A program made the position numbers and the translations under genes. 64,000 nt of DNA from JASSUD01 sp031963415 (lineage in GTDB: Bacteria; Pseudomonadota; Gammaproteobacteria; Burkholderiales; Burkholderiaceae), in the NCBI GenBank assembly GCA_031963415.1, contig JASSUI010000001.1, positions 1,426,001 to 1,490,000 of the forward strand. Direction: 5' to 3'. Below the pieces are notes generated by a model. It saw nothing but the letters and a program-made list of their open reading frames with translations. It did not search any database and was not told the DNA's origin. Shown in pieces: positions 17,615-27,110 of the stretch (positions are counted from its first letter, which is position 1; the number at the start of each line of letters is the position of its first letter).

Positions 17615-18115
17615 TTATTTCAGCGCAGCTAGTGCCGCGTCATAATCAGGTTCATTCTTAATTTCAGCAACGCGCTCTGCATGCACAACTTGATTATTTT
17701 CATCAAGCACAATCACCGCGCGTGCCGTCAATCCTGTAAGTGGCCCACTGACTAGTGCAACGCCATACTGTTTAGCAAAATCATGAGCACGAAAAGTCGA
17801 GAGGGTGAGGACGTTATTCAACCCCTCGGTGGTGCAAAAGCGTGCTGCTGCAAATGGCAAATCAGCGGAAATAACCAATACAACAGTATTTTCAACCTTG
17901 CTTGCCGCCTCATTAAATTTACGTGTTGAAGTAGCGCATACAGGCGTATCAAGGCTAGGAACAATGTTTAGTACTTTGCGCTTGCCAGCCAAGTCAGCGA
18001 GCTTAACCTCAGCCAAATCCTTACCAACCAAGGAAAATTCGGGGACATGCGCGCCTACCTTAGGAAATTCTCCATCAACTTGGAGTGGGGTACCGTTTAA
18101 AGTAACTTGAGTCAT
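17615..18115 (-). CDS. tpx: Thiol peroxidase Tpx
   Basis: An atypical 2-Cys peroxiredoxin that reduces hydrogen peroxide and organic peroxides using thioredoxin. The peroxidatic cysteine is Cys60 in DTPVCATSTRKF, and the resolving cysteine is Cys94 in ARFCTTEG. The length of 166 residues is normal, and typical Tpx blocks (NIVPSLDTPVC, AVIVLDENNQVVH) are intact. It lies between prmA and the PfkB kinase as in Burkholderia and is separated from prmA by a 146-bp palindromic repeat. Confidence 0.96.
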   Translation of the reverse strand: MTQVTLNGTPLQVDGEFPKVGAHVPEFSLVGKDLAEVKLADLAGKRKVLNIVPSLDTPVCATSTRKFNEAASKVENTVVLVISADLPFAAARFCTTEGLNNVLTLSTFRAHDFAKQYGVALVSGPLTGLTARAVIVLDENNQVVHAERVAEIKNEPDYDAALAALK

Positions 18116-18200
18116 AAAGTGTCTTTAGCAAAAGTTAAAAAATAAATAAAACTGACGAGGTGAAAGCAGCATCATATGTGCCGCCTATTTATTCGTTAAT

Positions 18201-18346
18201 TAGAACTCATTCCATAAATGCCTAAAAGGCCGTGATCGGGGGTCGGGCGGTGCTCGGAATCCTCATGTACGACGAGTACACTCCGGTTCCTCCGCTCCGG
18301 CCTCCCCCCGCTGACGACCTTTTAGACATTGATGAAACGAGTTCTA
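18201..18346 (+). repeat. Family A palindromic repeat, copy 1 (146 bp)
   Basis: It begins TAGAACTCATTCC and ends GAAACGAGTTCTA; the whole unit is an imperfect palindrome around a GTAC-rich centre. Other copies of exactly the same length are at 24448-24593 (opposite orientation), 34399-34544 (same orientation) and 41552-41697 (opposite). It encodes no protein. It could be a MITE-type element or a REP-like repeat. The remaining intergenic bases 18347-18503 hold nothing else that I recognise. Confidence 0.85.
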
Positions 18347-18503
18347 GCAACCCACCTTAGAATCTGTTCATCATTTTTTAGGGAGGCGGAATAGGGGATT
18401 TTAGTGGCCTATGTTGGAGTTCGTTACTGTCGACACAACCGCCTTTTAAACAGCCCTCCAATCACTCTTAATATCTTTCTATTTAGAAATCATAAACAAA
18501 TTC

Positions 18504-19403
18504 TTAAAGTGCCTGACCAGTTAAACACACCCAGTCTTCACAAGTACGCCACACTGAGAGATCAATCCAAGGCTGATAGGCTTGTGTAACTTTGTCAATT
18601 TGCTCTTTAAGAATGCCAGAAAGTAGCAGCCAGCCACTTTCGCGTACGTAGCTTGAGAGATCGGGCGCAAGGTGTTTAAGTGGATTGGAAAGAATGTTGG
18701 CAACGACCACATCAAATTTGGCGAGGTCGTTAGGTGAGTTATTGGGTAATCGGTAATCGACTTTCACCTGGTTATGCTCACTGTTATAACGTGCTGCTTC
18801 AAGGGCTTGCGGATCAATATCCACGCCAACAACTTGTGCCGCACCGCATTTCTTCGCAAGTATCGCCAAGATGCCTGAGCCACAACCGTAGTCGAGCACG
18901 CTGTGACCAGGCTGAACGTGGGCTTCAAGCCATTCCATGCACAAACGGGTAGTGGGATGAGTGCCAGTACCAAAAGCTAAACCTGGGTCAAGATGAATGA
19001 TTAGCGCATCTGGCTCAGGTGCTTGATGCCAAGAAGGGACAACCCAGATATGTTGACCTACTAACAACGGCTCAAACTGAGCTTGCGAGCGCTCTACCCA
19101 ATTTTCTTCGGCCAACTCGCGTATTTGATACGCGGGCGCGGTAGCTAAACCGATTTGCTCAGCGGCCGCACTAAGCAGCTGCTTCGGGTCTTGTGTGAGA
19201 TCAAGCAATGCAATTACACGTGAGCGCTCCCACGCGCCCTCCGTTACTAACCCCGGCTCACCGAATATCGGCTGTTCATCAGGTGTGTCAGCGTTAACGT
19301 CTTCCAGCGACGCAGACAGCGCGCCAAGGTCAATCAACGCATCGGATAAAGCAAGCGCCGTTTGGGAATCAAGTTCAACTAGCAGTTCTCGATAGCTAAT
19401 CAT
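18504..19403 (-). CDS. prmA: Ribosomal protein L11 methyltransferase
   Basis: PrmA trimethylates lysines of ribosomal protein L11 using S-adenosylmethionine. The sequence has the N-terminal L11-binding domain (MISYRELLVELDSQ...), the PrmA signature LAFGTGTHPTT, the AdoMet loop LDYGCGSGILAI and VVGVDIDPQALEAA. The length of 299 residues is normal. The neighbourhood (prmA, tpx, kinase, slyB) matches Burkholderia, although the usual upstream acc genes are not present here. Confidence 0.95.
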   Translation of the reverse strand: MISYRELLVELDSQTALALSDALIDLGALSASLEDVNADTPDEQPIFGEPGLVTEGAWERSRVIALLDLTQDPKQLLSAAAEQIGLATAPAYQIRELAEENWVERSQAQFEPLLVGQHIWVVPSWHQAPEPDALIIHLDPGLAFGTGTHPTTRLCMEWLEAHVQPGHSVLDYGCGSGILAILAKKCGAAQVVGVDIDPQALEAARYNSEHNQVKVDYRLPNNSPNDLAKFDVVVANILSNPLKHLAPDLSSYVRESGWLLLSGILKEQIDKVTQAYQPWIDLSVWRTCEDWVCLTGQAL

Positions 19404-19507
19404 TTTGTGAAATGAGCTCCAATTTGGTTAGGTCGATCTTCATCATGCCTTGCAAATCTCTTAAAAGGTTTGTAGCGTTCTAAAGCTCATCAAATACTAT
19501 AAATCTC

Positions 19508-20014
19508 TTAAGTCCGACGCACACGCCTTAATTCATCGACTATAAGTAAGATGGCGCCACAAGTAATCGCGGTGTCAGCGATATTGAAAGGCGGCCAGTG
19601 CCAGCGTTTTAGATGAAAGTCTAGAAAGTCGATGACGTGGCCGTGTAGGATGCGGTCGATGACATTGCCAAGCGCACCGCCTAGGATGAGTGACAGCGCA
19701 GTGCAAAAGAGTGTTTGCGTGCGGTGGCGAGTTAATAGAAAAATGATAAAAAGGGCTGCTGCGATGCCAAATCCAGTTAAGGCCCAACGCTGCCAGCCGC
19801 TAGCTGATGCTAAAAAGCTAAATGCTGCGCCGCGGTTATAGACTAATGTAAGGTTGAAGAACGATGTGATGTGCTTCCAAGTGCCATAGTGAAAGTTGCG
19901 GACGATGGCAATTTTAGTGAATTGATCTAACAAGATGACGATGAATGCAATGCCTAGCCAGAGCCCCGGCATGCCGCCACTTTGTTTGCTAATTGCTTTT
20001 TGCTTTGTTGCCAT
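19508..20014 (-). CDS. lspA: Lipoprotein signal peptidase II
   Basis: An inner-membrane aspartyl protease that removes signal peptides from prolipoproteins such as the SlyB- and LptE-like products in this window. Four membrane helices are visible. The catalytic aspartates are Asp129 (GHVIDF) and Asp147 (FNIADTAI), spaced as in known LspA enzymes, and LGNVIDR and VYNRGAAFSF are conserved. It is the last gene of the ribF-ileS-lspA cluster. Confidence 0.96.
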   Translation of the reverse strand: MATKQKAISKQSGGMPGLWLGIAFIVILLDQFTKIAIVRNFHYGTWKHITSFFNLTLVYNRGAAFSFLASASGWQRWALTGFGIAAALFIIFLLTRHRTQTLFCTALSLILGGALGNVIDRILHGHVIDFLDFHLKRWHWPPFNIADTAITCGAILLIVDELRRVRRT

Positions 20015-20157
20015 TATGCTGTGCTCCTAAGGATCTGTTTGATGCATTTCCAAGAGCGCCTTTCTTGATGAAGCCTGGAACAAAAAATTCTCAGATAATG
20101 AATTTCGCTGCCATCAGGCCCAACAGGAAATCGCTGCCTTTAATGTATGTGCAAGAA

Positions 20158-22995
20158 CTATGAGTGGGTTCTTACTTCCCCATCACCAAATAGGTTAGTC
20201 ACACAGCGCCCACACAATGTCGGATGAGCTGGCTCAGCACCTACATCAGCGCGGTAATGCCAGCAGCGCTCGCATTTCTCAGACTGAGCGGCTCTCACGA
20301 TGATTTTTTCTTCGCTCTCGTGTTCTACCTTGCTGACCGTTGCTGCGGAGGTGATGAGAACAAATTTCAGATCATCGCCTAAACTCTTGAGCGTGTTATA
20401 GCGCGGCTCACACATATGTAAATCAACATGAGCTTGTAACGATGAGCCAATTTGATTTTCATTGCGCGCTGTTTCTAACGCTTTGGTAATTTCACCTCGC
20501 ACGGTGCGGATAAGTTGCCATTTTTCAAGCAATCCAGCAGCCTCGGGTACGCTTGGATACGTATGATAAGTCTCGGTAAAAATGGTGTGCGTACCAGGTT
20601 GGAAGACCTGCCAAGCCTCTTCAGCCGTAAACGATAAAAACGGCGCCATAATGCGCAATAGCCCATGCGTGATGTGATACAGCGCAGTTTGCGCAGCCCG
20701 TCGTGCGGGTGCATTCGCAGCGCAGGTGTAGAGACGGTCTTTGAGAATATCTAAATAAAAGCCACCGAGATCTTCTGAGCAAAACGTTTGCAGCTTGGCT
20801 ACTACTGGATGAAATTCGTAGTTCTCATAGTGCGTCAGAATGTCTTGCTGCAGCGAGGCGGTAAGGGCGACTGCATAACGATCAATTTCAAGCCATTGAT
20901 CGACCGCACGAGCATGCTGTGCATAATCAAAATCAGCCAAATTAGCCAGCAAAAAGCGCAGCGTATTGCGGATACGTCGATAGCTTTCCACCACTCGTTT
21001 GAGAATTTCATCTGAGATCGATAGTTCTCCTGAATAGTCAGTAGAAGCGACCCAAAGCCGGATAATTTCCGCACCGAGTCTGCTCGTGACCTCTTGCGGT
21101 GCGATAACATTTCCCGCTGACTTGGACATCTTGCGGCCTTGTCCATCAACAGTAAAGCCGTGCGTGAGCAAAGCTTTATAAGGTGGACGGCCATCTAACA
21201 TCGAGGCGGTCAGAAGGGACGAATGGAACCAACCACGATGCTGGTCTGAGCCCTCTAAATATAAATCCGCTGGAAATTGCATCTCCTGAGCGTGCGAGCC
21301 GCGCAACACATGCCAATGTGTAGTGCCTGAGTCGAACCAAACGTCGAGCGTATCGTGATTTTTTTCATATTGGTCAGCTTCTGCACCAAGCAACGCTTGT
21401 ACGTCGAGCATTTGCCAGGCTTCAATCCCTTTTTGTTCGACTAGCTGCGCGATTTTCTCCAGTAACGCAGGTGTATCGGGATGTAGGTCACCGGTTTCTT
21501 TATGGATGAAGAAAGCCATCGGCACGCCCCATTGACGTTGACGCGACAGTGTCCAGTCAGGCCGATGGGCGATCATGCCGGCTAGCCGTTGTCTGCCCCA
21601 AGCTGGGAAAAATTGGGTATCTTGAATGCCAGCCAGCGCGGTTTCGCGTAGGGTCTTGCTACCATCTTTCGGTTGCGTATCCATCCCCGCAAACCATTGC
21701 GAAGTCGCGCGGTAAATCAACGGTGTTTTATGCCGCCAGCAGTGCATATAGCTGTGCGCTATTTTCTCTGTTTTGAGTAGCGTGCCTGCCTGCGTTAACG
21801 CTTCGATGATTTTGGGATTGGCGTCCCAAATTGAGAGTCCGCCAAAGAGCGGTAGCGTTTCTTGATATAGACCATTGCTGAGTACAGGTTTCAGTATGTC
21901 TTCATCGCGTAGCCCATGTTTTTTGCCAGAGGCAAAGTCTTCTACACCATAGGCGGGTGCTGAGTGAACTATGCCGGTACCTGTTTCAAGCGTCACATAA
22001 TCGCCAAGCTCAATGGGAGCAGTGCGTTGATAGCCGGCGTGCACATTTGCCAGGGGGTGATGGAAACGTAAACCGGCAAGTGCAGCGCCGGAGGTCGACG
22101 CAATGATCGAGCCCTCTAAACCATAGGCTTGCAAGCATGCTTCGCTGCGTTCAGTAGCCAAAATTAACAGTCCGCGCGGCGTTTGAACTAGGCTGTAGCT
22201 AAAGTCAGGATGAAGATTGAGTGCTTGATTCGCAGGAATAGTCCAAGGTGTCGTCGTCCAAATGACTATCCAACCGTTCTGCGTTGGCAGAGAGTCCAGA
22301 GCAAACGCACGAGCAATTTTTTCTGGTTCAGCAAAAGCGAAGCCCACATCAACTGCGCTATCAATTTTTTCTTGATATTCAACTTCTGCTTCAGCAAGCG
22401 CTGAGCCGCAGTCAAAGCACCAGTTCACGGGCTTTAAACCACGAAATACATAGCCTTTTTCAAGCATTTTAGCGAGCGCGCGAATTTCATTTGCTTCGTT
22501 CGCAAAGCTCATCGTCAAATAAGGATTGTCCCAGTCACCCAACACGCCTAAGCGTTGGAAATCGACTTTCTGACGTTCAATTTGCTGCGCGGCATAAGCA
22601 CGTGCTTTGCGCTGCACTTCAGCAACGGGCAAGCCTTTGCCAAATTGCTTCTCAATTTGAATTTCAATTGGCATGCCGTGGCAATCCCAGCCTGGCACAT
22701 AGGCAGCGTCAAAGCCCGCTAAGGTGCGCGCTTTAACGATCATGTCTTTCAGAATTTTATTGACCGCATGGCCGATATGAATATCGCCATTCGCATACGG
22801 AGGGCCATCGTGCAGCACAAATTTCGGTTGACCTTGGCGCGCTTCACGAATCTTTTCGTAAATCTTTTTTTCTTGCCAATCTTTCACCCATTGCGGCTCA
22901 CGCTTGGGTAAGTCGCCTCGCATAGGAAAGGGCGTGTCTAGAAGATTGACGGGGTATTTAGCTGTTGCGGCAGATCGCTTTGAATTATTGCTCAT
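20158..22995 (-). CDS. ileS: Isoleucyl-tRNA synthetase
   Basis: Class I synthetase charging tRNA-Ile, 945 residues. The HIGH motif is at residues 73-76 (GDIHIGHAVNK) and KMSKS near 620. The CP1 editing domain lies between, and a C-terminal zinc-binding end (EKCERCWHYRADVG ... LCGRC) closes the protein. It sits between ribF and lspA, the standard beta-proteobacterial arrangement. Confidence 0.97.
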   Translation of the reverse strand: MSNNSKRSAATAKYPVNLLDTPFPMRGDLPKREPQWVKDWQEKKIYEKIREARQGQPKFVLHDGPPYANGDIHIGHAVNKILKDMIVKARTLAGFDAAYVPGWDCHGMPIEIQIEKQFGKGLPVAEVQRKARAYAAQQIERQKVDFQRLGVLGDWDNPYLTMSFANEANEIRALAKMLEKGYVFRGLKPVNWCFDCGSALAEAEVEYQEKIDSAVDVGFAFAEPEKIARAFALDSLPTQNGWIVIWTTTPWTIPANQALNLHPDFSYSLVQTPRGLLILATERSEACLQAYGLEGSIIASTSGAALAGLRFHHPLANVHAGYQRTAPIELGDYVTLETGTGIVHSAPAYGVEDFASGKKHGLRDEDILKPVLSNGLYQETLPLFGGLSIWDANPKIIEALTQAGTLLKTEKIAHSYMHCWRHKTPLIYRATSQWFAGMDTQPKDGSKTLRETALAGIQDTQFFPAWGRQRLAGMIAHRPDWTLSRQRQWGVPMAFFIHKETGDLHPDTPALLEKIAQLVEQKGIEAWQMLDVQALLGAEADQYEKNHDTLDVWFDSGTTHWHVLRGSHAQEMQFPADLYLEGSDQHRGWFHSSLLTASMLDGRPPYKALLTHGFTVDGQGRKMSKSAGNVIAPQEVTSRLGAEIIRLWVASTDYSGELSISDEILKRVVESYRRIRNTLRFLLANLADFDYAQHARAVDQWLEIDRYAVALTASLQQDILTHYENYEFHPVVAKLQTFCSEDLGGFYLDILKDRLYTCAANAPARRAAQTALYHITHGLLRIMAPFLSFTAEEAWQVFQPGTHTIFTETYHTYPSVPEAAGLLEKWQLIRTVRGEITKALETARNENQIGSSLQAHVDLHMCEPRYNTLKSLGDDLKFVLITSAATVSKVEHESEEKIIVRAAQSEKCERCWHYRADVGAEPAHPTLCGRCVTNLFGDGEVRTHS

Positions 22996-23115
22996 TATGG
23001 TGCTTTCGTTGCTCCCGATTGATTCAGCACCCTTCTAAGAATTTGTCCATTTATTATCTAAAAGAACATGTTTAGTGTTTGCGTCAAATACGGGGAGAGA
23101 GTGAGTAACCTCGGT

Positions 23116-23157
23116 GGTTAAAAGTACGTATATCTTAATATATACATACTTTTAACC
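23116..23157. repeat. Near-perfect 42-bp palindrome between ribF and ileS
   Basis: Arms starting GGTTAAAAGTA and ending TACTTTTAACC close on an AT-rich interior (CGTATAT / ATATATAC). It lies 121 bases upstream of the ileS start on the coding strand. It could be a terminator, an mRNA processing site or a dyad operator. The GC content is too low for a strong terminator. Confidence 0.55.
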
Positions 23158-23228
23158 TAATGCAGAGTGAGTTAATGCTGACCAATCATTGGTGGTTTTT
23201 TAAATAAAAGTGTTGAAAAGGTAAGAAG

Positions 23229-24170
23229 TTAGCGCATATTGAAAAAATGGCGTGCTTGTTCTACATCCTGCGCAATCGCGTCGCGCAATAGAGTCAGGTC
23301 GTCATATTTTTCTTCATCGCGCAGCTTTTTTAGAAATTCGACACGGACGCGCTTGCCATAAGCGTTACCCTGCCAATTCAGCAAATGGACTTCTAGTAAT
23401 AGTTGTCCCTCAGTGTCAATTGTTGGCCGCCAGCCAATGCTTGCTACACCTGGCAAAGGTTGTGTATCTGCCCCATCCAATCCATAGACTTGAACTACGC
23501 AAATGCCAGTGAGCGCTAAATGCTTAGGTGTAATGCGTAGATTCAAAGTGGGAAAACCAAGTCTGCGGCCCCATTTTTTGCCGTGAATGACATGGCCGCT
23601 AATTGCATAGTTATAGCCAAGTAAGGTATGCGCACTGGCTAAATCCCCACTGCTTAGAGCAGCGCGTACAGCTGAACTCGAAATACGCATACCATCCACA
23701 GCGGCTAGCATGGGCATTTGTTCAGCAGTAAAACCATAATGTATTCCTGCCGCGCGCAGCGATGCAAAATCACCGGCGCGCTTCGCACCATACTGAAAAT
23801 CATCGCCTACGACAATCAACCGCGCCCGCAGGCTATCGACTAGCAGATGCTGGACAAAATCATCAGGTGTCTGGCATGCAAACTTAGCATTGAAGTGTGC
23901 CACGATAACTTGCTCTACGCCGCTTGCAGCAAGCACCTCGAGTTTGTCGCGCAACAGTGTAATGCGAGGTGGCGCGGCCTGAGGATTAAAAAATTCGCGT
24001 GGATGTGGCTCAAACGTCATGACTGTTACGGGCACACCAAGCTGCGTCGCCCGATTACGCAAATGCGCGAGTAAAGCCTGATGACCGCGATGCACCCCAT
24101 CAAAATTGCCAATCGTTAACGCGCAAGGCGCGCAACGCATGGCGTCTGGAAGACCTCTAAAAACTTTCAC
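23229..24170 (-). CDS. ribF: Bifunctional riboflavin kinase / FAD synthetase
   Basis: Makes FMN and then FAD from riboflavin. The N-terminal nucleotidyltransferase domain has GNFDGVHRGHQALL and the RISSSAVRAAL motif. The C-terminal riboflavin kinase domain has GRRLGFPTLNL, the GVASIGWRPTI block and LLEVHLL. The length of 313 residues is normal. First gene of ribF-ileS-lspA. Confidence 0.96.
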   Translation of the reverse strand: MKVFRGLPDAMRCAPCALTIGNFDGVHRGHQALLAHLRNRATQLGVPVTVMTFEPHPREFFNPQAAPPRITLLRDKLEVLAASGVEQVIVAHFNAKFACQTPDDFVQHLLVDSLRARLIVVGDDFQYGAKRAGDFASLRAAGIHYGFTAEQMPMLAAVDGMRISSSAVRAALSSGDLASAHTLLGYNYAISGHVIHGKKWGRRLGFPTLNLRITPKHLALTGICVVQVYGLDGADTQPLPGVASIGWRPTIDTEGQLLLEVHLLNWQGNAYGKRVRVEFLKKLRDEEKYDDLTLLRDAIAQDVEQARHFFNMR

Positions 24171-24447
24171 GATGGCGACGAAAAAATGCCAGTTGATAAT
24201 GCAGTGGAACGGCGCAGGATGGGCGATAGGAAGGCAGTCTCACATTTGCTCTGATTCAAATAGACCTTCCTAAAGGAGCTCTGCATAATCTTTGTAGTGG
24301 CAGGATGATCAACTGAGGCACTCTGCCGTACTCATGTACTGGTAGCAGAGGTATTCTTCGCTACAGAGGCTCTCCTATTTAATCTTTATGCCGTAAAGGT
24401 CAGCATTATAAACACTCGGGATGAATTTAAGCGCCTGCCTAACAAAC
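24171..24447. other. Intergenic region with a second kind of imperfect palindrome
   Basis: Around 24273-24376 there is an interrupted inverted repeat: CTCTGC and GCAGAG close on GTACTCATGTAC, and AGGAG/CTCCT pieces lie outside. It is unlike family A or B in its ends. No gene is seen. Confidence 0.35.
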
Positions 24448-24593
24448 TAGAACTCGTTTCATCAATGTCTAAAAGGTCGTCAGCGGGGGGAGGCCGGAGC
24501 GAAGGAACCGGAGTGTACTCGACGTACATGAGGATGCTGAGCACCGCCCGAGCGCCGATCACGGCCTTTTAGGCATTGATGGAATGAGTTCTA
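24448..24593 (-). repeat. Family A palindromic repeat, copy 2 (146 bp)
   Basis: It begins TAGAACTCGTTTC and ends GGAATGAGTTCTA, the reverse orientation of copy 1. It sits between the divergent ribF and purN genes, 72 bases before the purN start. Confidence 0.85.
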
Positions 24594-24665
24594 AACAGAC
24601 GAACTTCTTGGCGGCATTATGTGGGTGAAGTCAGCATGGATTGGGTTGAATGATAGAATCGCCGC

Positions 24666-25295
24666 ATGAAAAATCTTGTCATTTTGATCTCTGGCCGCGG
24701 CAGCAATATGGAAGCATTGGTGCGCGCGTGTCATGCCGAACAGTGGCCGGCCCGTGTGGCGGCTGTGATTGCGAATCGTGCCGATGCTGCGGGTTTGGCA
24801 TTTGCCAAAGAACATGGCATTGCTACCGCCGTTGTCGATGCGCGCGATTATGCTGACCGTGCATCGTTTGATCAGCGGCTCGCTGAAGTTGTTGATTCTT
24901 TTTCTCCCGACCTGGTATTGTTAGCGGGTTTTATGCGCGTGCTCGGCGAAGCTTTTGTAGGGCGTTATACAGGACGCTTACTCAATATTCATCCATCTTT
25001 ATTACCGAGTTTCCCAGGTTTGCATACGCATCAACGCGCGCTTGAAGCGGGCGTTAAGGTGCATGGTGCGACTGTGCATTTTGTAACGCCGGTGCTTGAT
25101 CATGGCCCGATTGTGGTGCAGTCAGTGGTGCCAGTGAAATCAGAAGACGATGAACAAACCCTTGCGCAGCGTGTCTTAGCTACTGAGCATAAGATTTATC
25201 CGCAGGCAGTGCGGTGGTTTATTCGTGAACAGCTGATTCTCGCAGGCGAGCGTGTAAGCCTCACTGTGCCTGAAGCCCAATGTTGGATGGCGTGA
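24666..25295 (+). CDS. purN: Phosphoribosylglycinamide formyltransferase
   Basis: Third step of purine synthesis: transfers a formyl group from 10-formyl-tetrahydrofolate to GAR. The N-terminal ISGRGSNMEAL loop binds phosphoribosyl substrate. The catalytic region has NIHPSLLPSFPG with the essential Asn and His, and the Asp in VLDHGPIV. The length of 209 residues is normal. The stop overlaps the start region of the next gene, so the two are translationally coupled. Confidence 0.96.
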   Translation: MKNLVILISGRGSNMEALVRACHAEQWPARVAAVIANRADAAGLAFAKEHGIATAVVDARDYADRASFDQRLAEVVDSFSPDLVLLAGFMRVLGEAFVGRYTGRLLNIHPSLLPSFPGLHTHQRALEAGVKVHGATVHFVTPVLDHGPIVVQSVVPVKSEDDEQTLAQRVLATEHKIYPQAVRWFIREQLILAGERVSLTVPEAQCWMA

Positions 25296-26554
25296 CAAAC
25301 ATGCTACCGGTTGAGCGATTACTCCGTTATTTAGAAAGACTGCTGGGCGAATTACTCAAATTCACCAGCGCGGCTGATAGCACATTACGTCAGTTTTTTG
25401 CTGCCCATCCGCAATTAGGAGCGACTGAGCGCAGCGTGCTGGCTGAGGCAGCTTTTATTGTTTTGCGGCGTAAACTGGAATTTGAACAGCTTGCTAAAAG
25501 CGGCAGTGGTTCGCTGCTGCGTCAACTGTCGCTGCTTGGCTTGCAGCACGTGTCAAATTTACCGGACCGTTGGAATCTCTCAAGGCTTGCTGACCCATTA
25601 GAAAGCGGTTGGCTTGAGCGCGCAGCTGAGCTAGAAGAGAAGCTACCACCCGAAATTCAATTTAATTTGCCTCTGTGGCTGCAAAATGCACTGGCTGAAC
25701 ATGTTGGTCAACCAGCGCTCGCGCAGTTAGCGTTGACGTTGCAGACACCCGCTCCACTCGATATCCGGGTCAATTCTCTTAAAGCACGCCGTGCCGAGGT
25801 ATTGGCCGCCTTACAAGACGCGCAATTGGAAGCTAACGCAACGCCGTTTGCTCCGCTTGGAATACGTTTGTTAGGCAAACCCAATTTGCAGACTTTACCT
25901 GCTTTTAAAAACGGTTGGTTTGAGGTGCAAGATGAGGGTAGCCAGCTGATCTGCCATTTATTGGCGCCTAAGCGTGGCCAATTAGTGGTTGATTTTTGTG
26001 CGGGGAGCGGGGGTAAAACACTGGCCTTAGGTGCGCTGATGCGCTCGCTCGGCGATATCTATGCGTTTGATGTGGCAGCTGATAGGTTGGCGCAGCTTCA
26101 GATTCGGCTGACTAAAAGCGGTTTATCCAATGTGCGGCCAGTTCTGTTGGAAAGCGAGCACGATGCAAAACTGCAACGTTTGGCTGGCAAGATTGATTGC
26201 GTGTTGGTTGACGCGCCGTGTAGCGGACTCGGCACGTTACGCCGCAATCCCGATTTGAAGTGGCGTCAGACGCCTGCATCAATCACGGACTTTACGCGCA
26301 AGCAAGCTTCGATTTTGGCAAGTGCTGCGCAGCTGGTAAAACCAGGCGGACGGCTGGTGTATGCGACTTGTAGTTTATTAGAAGCGGAAAATGAGGCGAT
26401 TATTACTGAATTCTTGTCTCAGCATCGGCAATTTAATCTGTTACCTGCTTCTAAAGCGCTAGCTAAGCAAAAAATTAACTTAGATACAGGTGATTATTTA
26501 TCGTTATGGCCGCATCAACATGGCACAGATGGTTTTTTTTGCCGCACTGCTTGA
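25280..26554 (+). CDS. rsmB: RsmB/NOP-family rRNA (cytosine-5) methyltransferase
   Basis: The C-terminal half is a Rossmann methyltransferase with VVDFCAGSGGKTLAL, the catalytic block VDAPCSGLGTLRRNPD and LVYATCSLLEAEN. The Cys in PCS and the Cys in TCS are the two cysteines of this family. The N-terminal half is helical as in RsmB. The length of 424 residues is close to RsmB. Start choice is open: the first ATG (25280) overlaps purN by 16 bases, and an in-frame ATG lies at 25301. The family is certain; the exact RNA target (rRNA C967 in RsmB) is inferred. Confidence 0.85.
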   Translation: MLDGVTNMLPVERLLRYLERLLGELLKFTSAADSTLRQFFAAHPQLGATERSVLAEAAFIVLRRKLEFEQLAKSGSGSLLRQLSLLGLQHVSNLPDRWNLSRLADPLESGWLERAAELEEKLPPEIQFNLPLWLQNALAEHVGQPALAQLALTLQTPAPLDIRVNSLKARRAEVLAALQDAQLEANATPFAPLGIRLLGKPNLQTLPAFKNGWFEVQDEGSQLICHLLAPKRGQLVVDFCAGSGGKTLALGALMRSLGDIYAFDVAADRLAQLQIRLTKSGLSNVRPVLLESEHDAKLQRLAGKIDCVLVDAPCSGLGTLRRNPDLKWRQTPASITDFTRKQASILASAAQLVKPGGRLVYATCSLLEAENEAIITEFLSQHRQFNLLPASKALAKQKINLDTGDYLSLWPHQHGTDGFFCRTA

Positions 26555-27110
26555 GCGTGCTTTATAAAATCTTATTTTTCCGGCCCAAGATTAAGAATTT
26601 CTGCATAACCTTTGCATTAAGGGCTGCCGCGCTAGCCCTTACAGTAATGCCTGCTGCGAAGCGTAGGATTGCTACGGTAGTTAGTTATGCCGGCGCTCTT
26701 TCAATCATTTTTTGTTTAGAATCTGTGCACGATTTTTCGGCGTAGAGGATATAGATGCCCCTGTTATTTCCCTGCGCTTGCCCGAGCCTATGCTCAAAAT
26801 TGGCAGCATCACGTGAGAGAAGCCAAGCTATATTCAAGTAAAATGACAGATGAAGCCGAAAAAAGCGATCAGTTTACGACAAATTCCACCCACTCGACGC
26901 AGTCATGCTTTAGAATGCCGCTTTTAAACAAGTATTTCCCTTGTCAGAGAGGACTTCTTACTGACTAGAATTTATTCTTCAATGTTTAGGTCGTGTCTTT
27001 TAGGCGTTGAAGAAGTGGGCTTTACTTTAATGCGCTCAACCGTTCAAATACTAAAGCGAGTTGGGCATCCATCCAATCTTAGCTTTTGTTTCTCGTTATG
27101 AGGCGCTCTT
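26555..27110. other. Gene-free region, possibly a decayed gene
   Basis: These 556 bases contain no intact gene. An inverted repeat AGGGCT / AGCCCT (near 26620-26640) lies after the rRNA methyltransferase but has no T-run. A frame from about 26765 stays open without database-recognisable motifs; I see nothing I can name. Confidence 0.4.
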
